Assembly: GCF_027595985.1 (NCBI RefSeq)
Contig: NC_073307.1
Coordinates: forward strand, 120,060,678-120,124,677
Direction of reading: 5' to 3'
Length of the DNA stretch: 64,000 nucleotides
DNA from: Sorex araneus
Lineage: Eukaryota > Chordata > Mammalia > Eulipotyphla > Soricidae
Part shown: positions 22,247 through 44,524 of the stretch, piece by piece
Numbering within the stretch: the first letter of the stretch is position 1
Layout: the number at the start of each line of letters is the position of its first letter
The notes under the pieces: generated by a model
Databases searched by the model: none
Told to the model about the DNA's origin: nothing
What the model saw: only the letters and a program-made list of their open reading frames with translations
Position numbers and translations under genes: made by a program

Positions 22247-22403
22247 TTTTGGGTCACACCTGGCAATGCACAAGGGTTACTCCTGACTCATGCACTCAGG
22301 AATCACTCCTGGTGGTGCTCAGGGGACTATATGGGATGCTGGGAATAGAACCCAGGTCAGCCACGTGCAAGGCAAATGCCCTACCTGCTGTGCTATCGCC
22401 CCA
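22217..22403 (-). repeat. SOR-A SINE
   Basis: Flanked by an 18-base duplication GCCTGAGATGCTGCTTTT that includes the end of the older copy before it. Confidence 0.95.
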
Positions 22404-22429
22404 GCCTGAGATGCTGCTTTTTCCTGAGA

Positions 22430-22600
22430 GTTTTTGTTTGTTTGTTGGGCTGTACACCAAGCAGTGCTCAAGGCTTACTCTTGGTTCTGTGCTCAGGGAT
22501 GCTTCTGGCAGGGTTCAGTGGACCACATGGGATGCCAGGAATTGAACCTGGGTAGGCATTCAAGCAAGAACCCTACCCACTATACTGTCGCTCCGGTACA
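22430..22600 (-). repeat. SOR-A SINE, diverged
   Basis: TTTGTTTGTTTGTTGGGCTG tail and GTCGCTCCGGTACATGAG end. Confidence 0.78.
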
Positions 22601-22639
22601 TGAGATGCTATTTTTTTCAAAGAACTGAACTAACTCCGA

Positions 22640-23205
22640 GAGCTTTGGGAAGAAGGGGAAGATTCCGTAGGCATTTCCGTTCTGAATAAACTGAACGTCC
22701 TACCCATTGTAGTTGTTCTGGAGCAAAGAGACTAAAACTTCCTGGACTCCTATTTCCCTACCACACCAGTGTTTGCCCTGTGGGCAGCCAGTTACTGCAG
22801 GGCTCCACTGGGAAAGCGAAGCCTGGCAGATGGGAGGAGCTGGGGTCTCCCTGGGATTCGATAGTAAAATGAAGGCCAAAGGCCTCTTTGAGGCTCTCAT
22901 TCCTGTCGCTAAACCTGGAGGATGAGCTAAGTTGAAATGTCTCAGTAGAGGACCTGACACTGCAAATGTGATTGACCAAAGGGCAGAGCTTGGCCCCACA
23001 CGCTCAGGGCTGCATGAGGCTCCAGACTGCAGGGAAAGCGAGGCAGATTAGATAGGGCCTTGGAGTAGACCTGTGGCAACGGAGTCTCTTGCAACCCAGG
23101 AGGAAGGAGCTAGGGTAGCTATCAGCTTTGCCCTTTGCTCTCTAGGGAACAAAGGTTTTACTGGGTTCCAAGCTATAAACCACTCCAGGAAAACCAAGGG
23201 ATCAT
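22640..23205. other. Unassigned intergenic sequence
   Basis: No repeats or supported frames. Confidence 0.5.
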
Positions 23206-23206
<1 letters not shown>

Positions 23207-23251
<45 letters not shown>

Positions 23252-23252
23252 A
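23207..23252. repeat. (TG)n microsatellite
   Basis: About 20 perfect units followed by CGCGAGCGCG. Confidence 0.96.
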
Positions 23253-23427
23253 GCGCGTGTGTTTGGGGTGGGGGGAGCAAAAAGAATAAGATTTTTAGTT
23301 TTAGTTTTGGGGCCACAGGAGTTTGAAATCCATCAGGCTGTTACCCAGCTGTGTGGCCTGAGGTGGTGATGTTGCCTGACTTGGTAGTCTTGCCCATAAA
23401 GCAAAGATAAAAATCTGGTTCTCCGGG

Positions 23428-23572
23428 ACAGAGAGATAGTACAGTGTGTAGGGTGTTTGCCTCCATTCTGCTGACCCAGACTCCATCCCCTGCAAACCCA
23501 CCGGAGTAATTCTTGAGCACAGCACCAGAAGTAACCCTCAACCATCCAAAACCAAGAACGAAGCACCCCCTC
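23428..23572 (+). repeat. SOR-A SINE, diverged
   Basis: GGGACAGAGAGATAGTACAG head; body shortened. Confidence 0.7.
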
Positions 23573-23658
23573 TCCCTGCCCAAATTCTGGTTCTGCTTTT
23601 CTCTTTTGGTTGAGGTGGAAGCACCACAAAAGAATGAATATGAAGAATGAATCTGAGG

Positions 23659-23737
23659 GGGGAGTGGGGGAGGGGGAGAGAGAGATTGAGAGAGAGAGAG
23701 AGAGAGGGAGGGAGGGAGGGAGGGAGAGAGGGAGGGG

Positions 23738-23780
<43 letters not shown>
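23659..23780. repeat. (GA)n/(GGGA)n microsatellite
   Basis: Purine-only tract mixing GA and GGGA units. It creates long Ser-Leu and Glu-Arg open frames on the two strands. Confidence 0.96.
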
Positions 23781-24104
23781 CACTTGGAAGAGTGGAGCAC
23801 ATCGGCAAAGCATTGAATTTGACTCCTGTCTCTGCATGCTCCCTCTTCAGTGACCCTGCTGGGCCCCAGCAGGGCAGGGCCAGACCCAAACCCCTGGGCT
23901 AAGCCTCACCAGGGAGTTGCTTAAACACCCACATAGAAAAAGATAAAGAGGAATGAATGAATACGAGGGCCACACACAAATGAAGGACTCAATGAGCTTT
24001 ATTTCACTGTGTGGGGAGGGGGGTTCTCCCTGTCTCCCACTCCACTGCAGCCCATCCTAGTTGAGTAGAGGAGCTCTACATACAATTTGGGGGGAGGTCG
24101 GGGG

Positions 24105-24456
24105 CGGGGCACTCCAGGCTGAGCTCAGGACTCCCTCCTGGCTCTGCATTAAGAGATCACTCCAGGGGGACTGGAGCAATAGCACAGCGGGTAGGGCGTT
24201 TGCCTTGCACACTGCCGACCCAGGTTCCATTCCAGCATCCCATATGGTCCCCTGAGCACCACCAGGGGTGATTCCTGAGTGCAGAGCCAGGAGTAACCCC
24301 TGTGCATTGCCAGGTGTGACTTAAAAAGCAAAAAGAGAGAAAAAAAGAGAGAGATCACTCTGGGCAGGCTTGGAGGACCGTATGGGGTCCTAGGGACTTA
24401 ACGCGGGTCAGTTGTGTGCAGGGTCAGAGCCCTACCCACTCTACTACCGCTCTAGC
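24105..24456 (-). repeat. Old SOR-A SINE split by a younger one
   Basis: Left part 24105-24165 and right part 24349-24456 rejoin once the plus-strand insert is removed. Confidence 0.75.
24166..24348 (+). repeat. SOR-A SINE nested in an older antisense copy
   Basis: Duplication AGAGATCACTC of the host SINE flanks it. Confidence 0.93.
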
Positions 24457-24808
24457 TTCTCATATTTTTTTCTAGTTACTTGGGTCTGGTGCTCAGGCCA
24501 CCACACTTACACCCTTCAGTGCTCAGGGTCTAGGCAGGGAGGGCTCCTTGCACACCCCCTTGAGCAATCTCCGTGCTTGCTCCTTCGGTCCTCTTAGTGG
24601 AACCCCTGGCTCCTGAGTGGAGCAGAATGCCCTTTGGCACACTAGGAACAGGAGAGGTGGCACTCAGGCTTACCACCTTCAGCAGAAGCTGGCTGAGACA
24701 AATGGGGCTACTCTACCAAGCGGAAAAGAAGGTTGAACCAGATCAGTGGCTAAAAGATGAAATACCACCAGGACTCTAGAGCGAGACACCTAACAAACGA
24801 CTCCCCGG

Positions 24809-25150
24809 GCCAGAGAGCTAGCAGGGGGGTTAAGGCACTTGCCTTGCATACAGCTATCCCTGGGCATCCCCAGCACTGCAATGGCTCCCTAAGCACTGCC
24901 TGAAGTGAGCCCTGGGCACAGAGCCAGGAATAAGCCCTGAGTGAGCATTGCCAGCCCTGGCTCAAAAACTTAAAAAAAAAAAAAAATCACCGAGGCAGAA
25001 AGATAGTACAGCAGGTGGGGCACTTTACCTTGCATGCAGCCAACCTGGATTCAATCCTTGTGGTCCTATGAGCACCTCCAGGAGTAATTCTTGAGTGCAG
25101 AGCCAGGAGTAACCCCTGAGTAACTCTGGAAGCGACTCAAAAACAAACAC
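24809..25150 (+). repeat. Two diverged SOR-A SINEs in tandem
   Basis: 24809-24985 and 24990-25150, same strand, each with an A-rich tail. Confidence 0.78.
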
Positions 25151-25287
25151 AAATTGCCTGCAGCAGATTCAGGCATGAATTCTGGGAAAGTAACACCTAA
25201 ACCCACAAGGGCAATGTTTGCAACCTTATCTTAAGGCTTTTTCAATGATTCTTTTTCAATAAATGCTTTGGTTAAAAGGAAAAGGGG

Positions 25288-25480
25288 GTGGTTACCGGAG
25301 CTATAGCACAGTGGGTAGGGCATTTGCCTTGCATGTGGCCGACCCAGGTTTGATTCCCAGCATCTCATATGGTCTCCCCAGCACTGCCAGGAGCAATTTC
25401 CGAGCCAGAGCCAGGAGTAACCCCTGAGCATCACTGGGTGTGACCCAAAAAGCAATAAATAAATAAATAAACAAATAAAT
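25288..25480 (+). repeat. SOR-A SINE with (AAAT)n tail
   Basis: GGTTACCGGAGCTATAGCAC head, CATCTCATATGGTCTCC body. Confidence 0.9.
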
Positions 25481-25485
25481 GGAAA

Positions 25486-25630
25486 GGGGCTAGAGAGTGC
25501 AGGAATTAAGGTGCTTGCCTTGCATGTGGCCAATCCTGGTTAGATCCCCAGCACTGCCAGGACCAACCTTTGACTCACCCTCTCCCCCCCCCCCCCCCGC
25601 CCAAAAAAAAAAAAACAAAAAAAAAAAAGA
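25486..25630 (+). repeat. SOR-A SINE, diverged, C-run and A-run at 3' end
   Basis: A 14-C homopolymer near 25586 precedes the A-tail. Confidence 0.72.
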
Positions 25631-25774
25631 AAGTGAGGTACATTCTACCTTTCAGTTCAGGCTCCTCTGAGGAGAATCAAATAAACAGGGCAGAGCACTT
25701 TCTGCTTATCCCGGGGACCACAGACCCAAATCTCAACAAGGTGCCTTGTGACCAGCAGCTAAAAGACTGGGGCT

Positions 25775-25970
25775 TTGGCACTAAAGTGATAGTATAGCAC
25801 GTAGGGCTTACACCCCACTGACACGGTTTGATCCCTGGCACCTCAGATGATCTTGCAGATGATCTCCCAAGCCACACCAGGAGTTGTCCCTGAGCGCAGA
25901 GCCAGGAGTAAACCCTGAACACCGCCGAGTATTGCCCCAAAACAGAAACAACAACAACAACAACAAAGAA
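25775..25970 (+). repeat. SOR-A SINE, diverged, (CAA)n tail
   Basis: Contains a small direct repeat (AGATGATCT twice near 25845-25865). Confidence 0.75.
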
Positions 25971-25974
25971 TTTG

Positions 25975-26670
25975 CTTTTAGTTTCCCGTGAGACTGTTTT
26001 TATGAACAAAATCAGTAGCACTCACCAATGCCTTGGGGATTCTGGAGTTTGGTGTCTCACTTCAGAGTTGATATGGGACACAAGAGAACAGCGGGCCGGG
26101 GCAGCTTCCTGTTGGCAAGGAGCACTGCCCGAGTCGTGAGCAACTGAAAATAAAGGGGTGTGGGGAGATTGGCCCCAGGGACTCGTCGGAGTTCAGGGTG
26201 TTAGAAGTGGAAGAGAGAGAAGAATCCACGTCAGTTTACCCGCAAGGACTCTGAAGCCACGGTGGAAATGAAATAGGCCTATCTGCCAGGCAGGGTCACC
26301 CAGGGCCCGCTTCTGTGTCTTCTCCCTCAGGTCAGTACAGTCACCTGTGCTGAGCCAGAACTCTGCGTATGCCCCTTGCCAGCATGCCAGAGGAAAAGGA
26401 AAAGGCTCCCGCAGCCTCGGGGCCAGATCAGATAAGGAACACTCTCTCCTCTGGGAGATCCACACAGCAGATTGTCTGGTTCAAGAGGCCCCTGGGGACT
26501 TTCCAAGCTGCTCTGGATTTCAGGTGGTCTGTTAGATGCCCCTTACGTTTTGCTGACAGTCTTTGCCTTGCAATTGATCGATAGAGGAAGTGTGTGGCCC
26601 GACTTCTAGCCAGAGAGGATGGAGAGAAAGCATCTAGCTCTTTATTTCCTGGTTCTCATACAATGAGTCT
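25975..26670. other. Unassigned intergenic sequence
   Basis: No repeat signature; the 90-codon minus-strand frame at 26193-26465 has no recognised domain. Confidence 0.5.
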
Positions 26671-26805
26671 AGAGGGGTGGAGCCATCGCTCGTAGGGCTG
26701 GAGAATCTACGCTCATCTGGGAGCCCCAGAGTCAATCCCCAGAACCCCATGGTGCCCCCAGCACTTTGGGGGCGTGCAAGCTTCCCCACAAAGAAACAAA
26801 GACGA

Positions 26806-26989
26806 GGGGCTGGAGCAATAGCACAGCGGGTAGGGCGTTTGCCTTGCACGCGGCCGACCCGGGTTCGATTCCCAGCATCCCATATGGTCCCCTGAGCACC
26901 GCCAGGAGTAATTCCTGAGTGCAGAGCCAGGAGTAACCCCTGTGCATCGCCGGGTGTGACCCAAAAAGCAAAAAAAAAGAAAAAGAAAA
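26806..26989 (+). repeat. SOR-A SINE, closest to consensus in the window
   Basis: Nearly every position agrees with the majority of copies. Duplication AAGAAACAAAGACGA on both sides. Likely one of the youngest insertions. Confidence 0.97.
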
Positions 26990-27014
26990 AAAAGAAACAA
27001 AGACGAAGAAGGAA

Positions 27015-27180
27015 GAGCTGGGGCAGAGGGAAAGCACAGCAGGTAAAGTGCTTGCCTGACAAGAAGCCGACCTGGGTTCAATCCCCGACACAGCTTATGG
27101 CCCTCTGAGCCCCAGGAGGAGTGATGCCCAGACACAGAGCTAGGAGTAAACCCTGAGCACAAACCCAAAACAAAGAAAAG
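27015..27180 (+). repeat. SOR-A SINE, diverged
   Basis: AAGCACAGCAGGTAAAG and TTCAATCCCCGACAC. Confidence 0.8.
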
Positions 27181-27353
27181 GCAAATTTCTGGGAGGGTGT
27201 CTTAGTCCATTCAGAATGCTACAATAAAATGTCACCATAAACTAAGTGACACAAAGAACACATTGTTTTTCCTCACAGTTTTGGAGACTGGGACGCCAAC
27301 ACTTAGGCTGTTAGCCTAGAGTACTAAGTAAGCCTGCTGAAAGTTCCAGAAAG

Positions 27354-27525
27354 GGCCTGGAGTGACAGAACAGTGGATATGGCACCTGCCTTGAATGCAG
27401 TTGACTTGGTTTGATTCCCGGCACCCCATATGGTTCACTGAGCACTGCCAGGAGTAATTCCTGAGTGCAGAGCCAGGAGTACCCTGAGCATCACCAGGTG
27501 TAGCCTATAAACAACAACAAATTTT
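27354..27525 (+). repeat. SOR-A SINE
   Basis: GCACCCCATATGGTTCACTG; tail AACAACAAC. Confidence 0.85.
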
Positions 27526-27602
27526 TTAAAAGTCAGCTCCAGATAGCCATCACTTCCTGTGCTTTCACCTGGCAAACAGCACAAGGGTTCTCTGGGAACC
27601 TT

Positions 27603-27983
27603 TTCCTTTTTTTTTTTCTTTTTGGGGGGGTGGTAAGGCCACACCCAGCAGTCCTTAAGGGTTGGTTACTCCTGGCTCTGCGCTCAAGGATCATTCCTGG
27701 CTGGCTCAGGGACACTGAGGAATCAAACCCGGGTTGGCTGTGTGTAAGGCAAATGCTCTATCCACTGTACTATCGCTCCAACCCCTCAGGGACCTTTTTT
27801 CATGAGGGTTTTATTCACTGATTTTATTCAGGAGAGATTTGGGGGGAAGGGGTGCTGGGGGCTACTTTCCGCTTGTTGCTTGGGGCTGCTTTTAGCAGTA
27901 CCGAGGTACCATGCAGTGCCGGGGTTTGTAGTCAGATCTATAGGCAAAGGATGTGTTCGGCCCTTTGAACAATCTCTCCAGCC
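27603..27983 (-). repeat. Two SOR-A SINEs, second very old
   Basis: 27603-27783 is clear (TATCGCTCCAACCCC); 27850-27983 keeps only AACAATCTCTCCAGCCC and scattered body. Confidence 0.72.
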
Positions 27984-27999
27984 CTTTATTCATGAAAGC

Positions 28000-28820
28000 A
28001 TCACCGTCATGTTTTAGTCACCTCTGAATGCCCCACCCCCGCCAATTCCGTCACACTGGAGGTTAGATTTTGACAAATGAATTCAGGGTAGGGGACATAT
28101 TCAATCCCAGGTGAAGGGCATCTAGAGTCTCTAAGATGGACTCTGTTATGTGACTTGTGTGAGCCATGAAACTCTGGAGGGCAGGTTGATCCAAGTCAAA
28201 AAGGGAAACAGAGGCAGCACCTAACATCTGAGGATGAGCCCCACCTCGAACAGGGCCTGGAAGGTGGTGTGGGAGCAAGTCTGATGGCGCTGGGGAGGAC
28301 TTGAGGAGTCGGGGTGGAGCTTTCTGCACCCATCCTCTGAGAGTGGGATTATGGGATGGCAGGAAGCTGTGTGCGGGGGGCAGGCGTGGGGCAGGCGCCT
28401 GCGCTCTGGCCTGCGAGAAGAGCTGCTTTGACACGTCCACAGCAGACCCGGCCTGTCAGCAACAGACGCCCACGAAGCCACCAGCATCTTGGGCCCTGCA
28501 CCTTCAGGAAAGCCACCGGCTTTGCAATCCCAGGTACCAGAAAGCCAGGCTGTCCGTGAGAGTTCAGAGGGCGCGTGGGGCTGTGTGTCGGAGGAGGTTC
28601 TGTTTCCCGCAGATGTGGTGGGAGCTGTGTATATACTGAGCTTCCTGCGTTGCTACACAACAAGGCACCCCCTTTCCAAAATTTCTCAGTGACCCTGCTT
28701 TTGTCCTGTCTCTTCTGTTCTCCACAACTTGCATGACTTCTGCTCACCCCTTGCCTAAGCCCCCCACCCCCCCCACACGGCCACCGCCGCCAATTGTTAA
28801 CCTGGCGTTCATGTCCCAAT
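28000..28820. other. Unassigned intergenic sequence, GC-rich
   Basis: Overlapping open frames up to 156 codons on the minus strand (28349-28819) are Pro/Arg-rich and unconvincing. Confidence 0.5.
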
Positions 28821-28824
28821 TGGG

Positions 28825-29118
28825 TGTTTTATTATTTTAGGGGGGTGTTTAGCCCACACACAGCTGTGCTCAGGTCTTATTCCTGGTGGGGCACAGGAGA
28901 CCCTCTGCGGTGCTGGGGATCAGACCCAGGTCAGCTGCATGGAGGGCAGCATCTTATCCCCTGAACTATCACTCTTACCCACTCTGGCTTGGTTTTTGTA
29001 CAGAGTTCTATTTGGACTGTTTGTGTATTTGCTTCTGTATTTGCCAGGTTTCTTCAGAGAAACAATATATATATACACACAAAAATGAGGGGCCAGAACA
29101 ATAGTACAGAGGGTAGGG
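28825..29118 (-). repeat. SOR-A SINE (28825-28980, minus) and a plus-strand head scrap (29088-29118)
   Basis: The minus copy ends CTGAACTATCACTCTTACCC. The scrap is GGGGCCAGAACAATAGTACAG. Confidence 0.65.
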
Positions 29119-29129
29119 AAACAAATCTA

Positions 29130-29990
29130 GGCTTTGTAGTCACCCAACTCTGGGTTAAGCACCAGCTGACGGCACTTATTATAAGTATGACCTTGGCAAA
29201 GTCACCAATCTCTCTTTCAAGCTTGCTTTCTTAGCTGAAACATGGAGCGAAATTGTGTTGACTCCAAAGAATTAAAGTGAATATGACTCTGTGGGGGCAG
29301 CCTCCCTGCCTGGCACCTCGGCGTGCTCTGTAAACAGTACGTGATTGTATTCCTTCTAGCATTGAATAAAGGCATTTGTGTTGCATGAGAGGGAACGTCA
29401 GCCAGGTGATTCTTACTTAGGTCCATGCAGATTCTCCCCGCAGGTTATCTTGAGGTGGGGGGATTATCCCCAGGCTTCCTGATGAGGGTTATCGCTCTGA
29501 CTTCTGCGGTGAGCTCTTCTCTGCTCAGGGATCACATTAGCTAGGCAGAATCCCCCGCCTGGCCTGAAAGAGGACATTGTTGCAAGGACCCAGAAGCCAG
29601 ACACTGTTGCAATGTGCCCTGCCCCCCCTCCTCCAGGGAGAGCTGGTAGCAGTCCCGCTGCCCCTCCAACTGTGTCTGAGGTGAGAGCCGAAAGTCCGGC
29701 TTATTAGAGAGATGCCTCGCTTTCCCCCAGCTGAGATCGGAGGTCTCCCTTCCACACTGAGAAGCCCACGATTATGGATCTTTCTTAGAGCCGGGCGATA
29801 TGTTGGTGACCTACGTGCAAAGAGGATGTAGACTGGCTCATGCCCTTGTGAGACTCCACTCAAAGGTAGGAGGGCAGTGCCCACACAACGGTTTGTAAGT
29901 GGGTTGGAAGCTGTTGTGGTGGCAGCAGAGATGGGTGATACCAGTTCTGTGGGTGTGTGGAGAAGGGGTGAGGTCACACAGACAACGGGA
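29130..29990. other. Unassigned sequence with a 158-codon minus-strand open frame
   Basis: Frame 29537-30013 is Ser/Thr/Arg-rich, has no recognised domain and its start lies in the edge of a SINE. Confidence 0.4.
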
Positions 29991-29997
29991 CTAGTTG

Positions 29998-30152
29998 TTT
30001 GTGTGGGGGCCACATCTCTGGGTGCTCGGGGCTTATCCTGACTCTGCTCGCAGGGATCACTCCTAGCAGGGTTGTGGAGGCCTTATGTGGAGCTGGAGGG
30101 GGACCCAGGTCAGTCCCTGCAAGGCCTCAACCCTTGTACTAGCTCTCAGATT
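29998..30152 (-). repeat. SOR-A SINE, diverged
   Basis: GGGGGCCACATCTCTGGGTGC; GTACTAGCTCTCAGA head. Confidence 0.75.
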
Positions 30153-30411
30153 AAAAAAAAAAAAGGCTGGAGGAGGTAGGCCCTGGCATCGAAGGAGTCA
30201 GCATGAGTAAAACCCCAGAGGTGGACTCTAATAAATTATGTTTTTAGCTGGGTGTGGCTGGGGTACGGGGTCCGGGCAATGTGGGGCAGTTGGGAGGAAG
30301 AGGCTTAAGCCTTACGGTCTGGAAAGGTTTAGAAGCAGGGGAAGAAGAAGCGGAGTCAGGTTTTGGAAATCGTTTGATTTTAAATAAAAAAGACACTCTG
30401 ACTCAGCATTG

Positions 30412-30560
30412 GATTTTTTTTTCCCCCTTGGGGTTGCCGCGGTGGGGGGGTGAGAGGAGCCACCCAGAGGAGCTCAGAACCTACGCCTGGCTCTGTGCTC
30501 AGGGGTCACTCCTGGTCGGCTCGGAGCCCCCTGTTGCATGCCAGAGCCGATTCTGGGTAG
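30412..30560 (-). repeat. SOR-A SINE, old
   Basis: CTGGCTCTGTGCTCAGGGGTC; the head is lost. Confidence 0.65.
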
Positions 30561-30759
30561 CCGATACTGGGGAAAAATACGATGAAAATTCCGATCAAGT
30601 CTCCCCTGGGAGGAAGCCCCACATTTTTTTCTGAAAGAGGAATCTGAGGGGCCACTGGACCCTAGCCCAGGGACTCAGGTCCCGGCCGCAGTGGCCGCTA
30701 GGGAGCCCCTAAGCTTTCCCAGCGCACGTGTGTCGCCCCGCTCGCCCCGTCGTTGAGCT

Positions 30760-30912
30760 GCGCGCGCCGCAGCCTGGGCAGCTCCGAGCGCCCCGCCCGG
30801 CTCCGAGCCCGCCCCCAGCCCGTCCCACACGTGGGTTCCCGCACGTCCTCCTGGCTCCCCCCGTGACGTCAGCCTCGGGGTTGCATTTAAGGCCCCTCCC
30901 GCACCCCTCTCC
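30760..30912 (+). promoter_or_regulatory. LDHA: LDHA main promoter (HRE/E-box, CRE, TATA-like)
   Basis: Reading toward exon 1: GC boxes near 30790-30820, the E-box/HIF-type CACGTG at 30828-30833, a second CACGT core at 30842-30846, a full CRE TGACGTCA at 30864-30871 and a TATA-like CATTTAAGG around 30884. The spacing CACGTGGG - GCACGT - TGACGTCA is the arrangement known from the hypoxia- and cAMP-responsive human LDHA promoter. This supports regulation by HIF-1, MYC/USF-type factors and CREB. Confidence 0.85.
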
Positions 30913-30914
30913 GA

Positions 30915-30971
30915 CTCCTGGAGCTGCCGCCGCCAAGTTCGGATCCACGCCGCGCCCGACGTGCACTCCCG
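30915..30971 (+). other. LDHA: LDHA non-coding exon 1 (5'UTR)
   Basis: Sequence GAGCTGCCGCCG ... CCCGACGTGCACTCCCG resembles the human LDHA leader and ends at donor G|GTATGG. The transcription start is placed about 25-30 bases after the TATA-like box, so the 5' edge is approximate. Confidence 0.75.
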
Positions 30972-31454
30972 GTATGGAAGGGCCACGCGCGCGCTCTGCG
31001 CCCGAGGGGGCGGGAGCTGGGGTGGGGGGTCCTGCGTCCCAGGGGTGCACAGTGGCGTCTGGGGATCAGGGCGGTGGTCGTTCTCCGCTTATGCTCTGCA
31101 GCGGGCGTGGTGGCTTCCAGCCAGGCCCGGCTGGGCTGGGCAGCCAGGGAGGTGGCCGCGCCTTACCCCAGGATGGCAAGCCCCAACCCGGCTGGGTGGA
31201 GAGGGAGGGAGCAGGAGGAGGAGGAGGAGGAGGAGGAAGAGGTGGTGGCAGGTCTCGGGGTGCGGAGTGGGGGTGATGGATTGCCTCTGGGCTTATAATC
31301 GCCCAGTGGCCAAGCCGGAGGTCGTGAGCCCAAGGGAGTATTAACATTCCTCCTGGAATAATAGGGCGGATTCCTGGAGGCTGGAAAGCCGCCCGGGCCT
31401 CAGGAGGACGCGCCGCTGCCCACAGATGAGATGGGGCGCGCTCTTGCACAAATT

Positions 31455-32460
31455 GCATGTTTTAAGTCCCTCGGATGCCTAGGGCGGTACACTTGGGCAC
31501 GGAGCCTGCAAAGATGAACCCGAAGGGGGTGCATACAACCTCTGGCACCTCAGGTGGGGGCTACCGGGAATAGAACCACTTGGTACCATCTCTTTGGGCG
31601 TTGGGGGTGGAGGGGAATCTAAAGCTGGGAGATTCGGCTCCTGGGAGTGGTGGACAGACTTTGGGAAGTCGACCCTCTTTATGTGGGGCTTCTACCCTCC
31701 CCTCCCCCCCCCGCACTCCCACTGAGAAGGGAGCCCAGAGCTTAGGGGTTTTGTGAAGCCAGGAAGGCTTTGAGTCCCTTCCGTGCCAGGCTGCAGAAAC
31801 CTTACAAGGCTGTCCCGAAATAGCAGTGATCTGTAAGGAGAGGCCTGGGAACTCTGGGCCGCCTGCCTAGAAGGCCTCTTGGATATTTTTGCCCATTGCA
31901 GCCGTGTCAAGACTAGAAGGGGGGGTAGGGGGGAAGTGCTTTCAGGATGCCGTCTGCGACTCTCCCAGTGGATGCAGTTCACGATGGATTTGGAAACCCC
32001 CTCTCCCTCTGCACCCCACCTCTGGAAATTTAGGGGTCCCATCACATAGCTATTCACTTTGGAGGCGGGGAAGGGGCAGGCCTTGGGCTCCCGCAGCTAG
32101 TTCTGCACTTCCTGTAGTGACAAGAAGCCACTCACACCTTTGCAAGAAGCATCTCGGGCAGAAGCCGCGCGAGGCGCCTCCCTCTAGGCTGGTTAATAGC
32201 CTCCGGTTCCTGCTTCCCGGTGCCTCGGCAGGGCCCGGCTCTGGCCGCGCGCCAGGTCAGGCGGGCTGGCAGCCGGGCCGCACGCTGGGAGCGCCTGCTT
32301 AGGGACACCCGCTGGGTCTAAAGTCTCAGCTCCGAGCTCATCCCCTTTGCCCTACAGAGAGCGAGCGTGCTGATAACTGTCTCGGCGCACAGGCGGGGTG
32401 CCCAGGTGTCCAGTGCCCACCTACTGGCTTGGCTCGGGTCCCTACCCGGAGTTCTATGCG
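31455..32460. other. LDHA intron 1, unique sequence
   Basis: No SINE despite their density elsewhere, suggesting selection against insertions near the promoter. No frame supported. Confidence 0.5.
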
Positions 32461-32660
32461 CAGGCGTAGAAATTTTGTGGCCTGGTCTGGGGGGAGGGGA
32501 GGCGAGGAGGAGACGGGCCGAGTCTTCCGGGTCTGGGCGGGGCTAAGGCCCAAGGGCTCCTGTGATTGGAGTGGTTTATCTGATTCCCCGCCCTCTCTGG
32601 AAATGGGCGGGGCAGGGAGCGCGCATGAGCAGACTGCAGAGCACGTACCACTCCTTCGGG
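32460..32660 (+). promoter_or_regulatory. Candidate alternative LDHA promoter upstream of the extended first exon
   Basis: GC-rich block with GC boxes at 32535-32542, 32586-32593 (reverse) and 32605-32612, an inverted CCAAT box (ATTGG, 32565-32569) and an NRF1-like GCGCATGAGC near 32620. It lies 150-350 bases before the alternative ATG. Promoter activity is inferred from motifs only. Confidence 0.5.
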
Positions 32661-32809
32661 TTCCTGCTTTGAAGCGGTTAATGACATTTGGCTCCGCTGG
32701 TACCTCTTTGGGTCCTTCAATGAAGGCTTGTCTGGAGTAGAGCTGGGTCTGGCGCCACAGCGATCTTGTCTGAGAAAGGCCCACCCCGTTGGGGATTAAT
32801 CGTTCCAAA

Positions 32810-32917
32810 ATGAGTGAGCCATCCGAAATCTTTAATTACACCCAAACTTCCACGACACTTGACTCCTCTGGAGGCTGTATTTACACTGAAACATCATTAT
32901 TATTTTTCCATGCCAAG
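32810..32917 (+). CDS. LDHA: LDHA alternative first coding exon (N-terminally extended isoform)
   Basis: An ATG at 32810 opens 36 codons, ending at donor AAG|GTGAGG after residues LLFFHAK. Splicing in phase 0 to 33106 continues through eight leader codons (VPLSSSSK) into the normal Met, predicting a 376-residue protein. Human LDHA has a described isoform with a 29-residue extension starting MGEPSGG, with FLFHAK just before the same junction. Here SGGCIYTETSLLFFHAK aligns with that human segment, and the start MSEPS matches MGEPS. The shrew-like copy carries about 14-15 extra residues between these two parts, including NYTQTST. That it is transcribed is inferred from the conserved frame, splice site and leader codons. 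Confidence 0.72.
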
Positions 32918-33105
32918 GTGAGGTCCTTCTCTCAGACTCCCCCCACTCAGTGTTTTGAGTTATTCTTTGTGGTTTTGTTTTTTTTTTTTCAAAGTGGCAG
33001 ATAATCCCGCAAGGGAAGTAAAATAAGCTTTTTCAAAAGCGTTTTTGGTGAATAGGTGCTAATTTAAAGAAGATATAGTGACAGTGCACATTTCCCCTCC
33101 TGTAG

Positions 33106-33129
33106 GTTCCTTTAAGTTCTTCGTCCAAG
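33106..33129 (+). other. LDHA: LDHA leader segment in exon 2, in frame with the start codon
   Basis: These 24 nt after the acceptor are 5'UTR in the standard transcript but eight in-frame codons (VPLSSSSK) in the extended isoform. Human has eight codons (IPFGSKSN) at the same place. Confidence 0.75.

Positions 33130-44524
<11,395 letters not shown>

Larger units (their letters stand above)
30650..31450. other. CpG island at LDHA promoter and start of intron 1
   Basis: Strongly GC- and CpG-rich block over the promoter, exon 1 and early intron 1, in contrast to the surrounding sequence. It contains a short GGA repeat at about 31205-31243. Open frames across it are by-products of base composition. 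Confidence 0.8.

Noticed and set aside
23341-23889. 182-codon and 155-codon Ser/Leu/Pro-rich frames
   Set aside because: They are translations of the GA/GGGA microsatellite and have no independent support.
26806-26885. tRNA gene suggested by A and B boxes
   Set aside because: The same head occurs in over 100 copies joined to SINE bodies; no acceptor stem or mature 3' end.
30728-31276. 182-codon frame over the LDHA promoter
   Set aside because: Composition effect of the CpG island; overlaps conserved promoter motifs and exon 1, and frames are open on both strands.
32789-32809. Upstream extension of the alternative LDHA exon frame to a TTG
   Set aside because: TTG is not an expected start; the ATG at 32810 aligns with the human isoform start.
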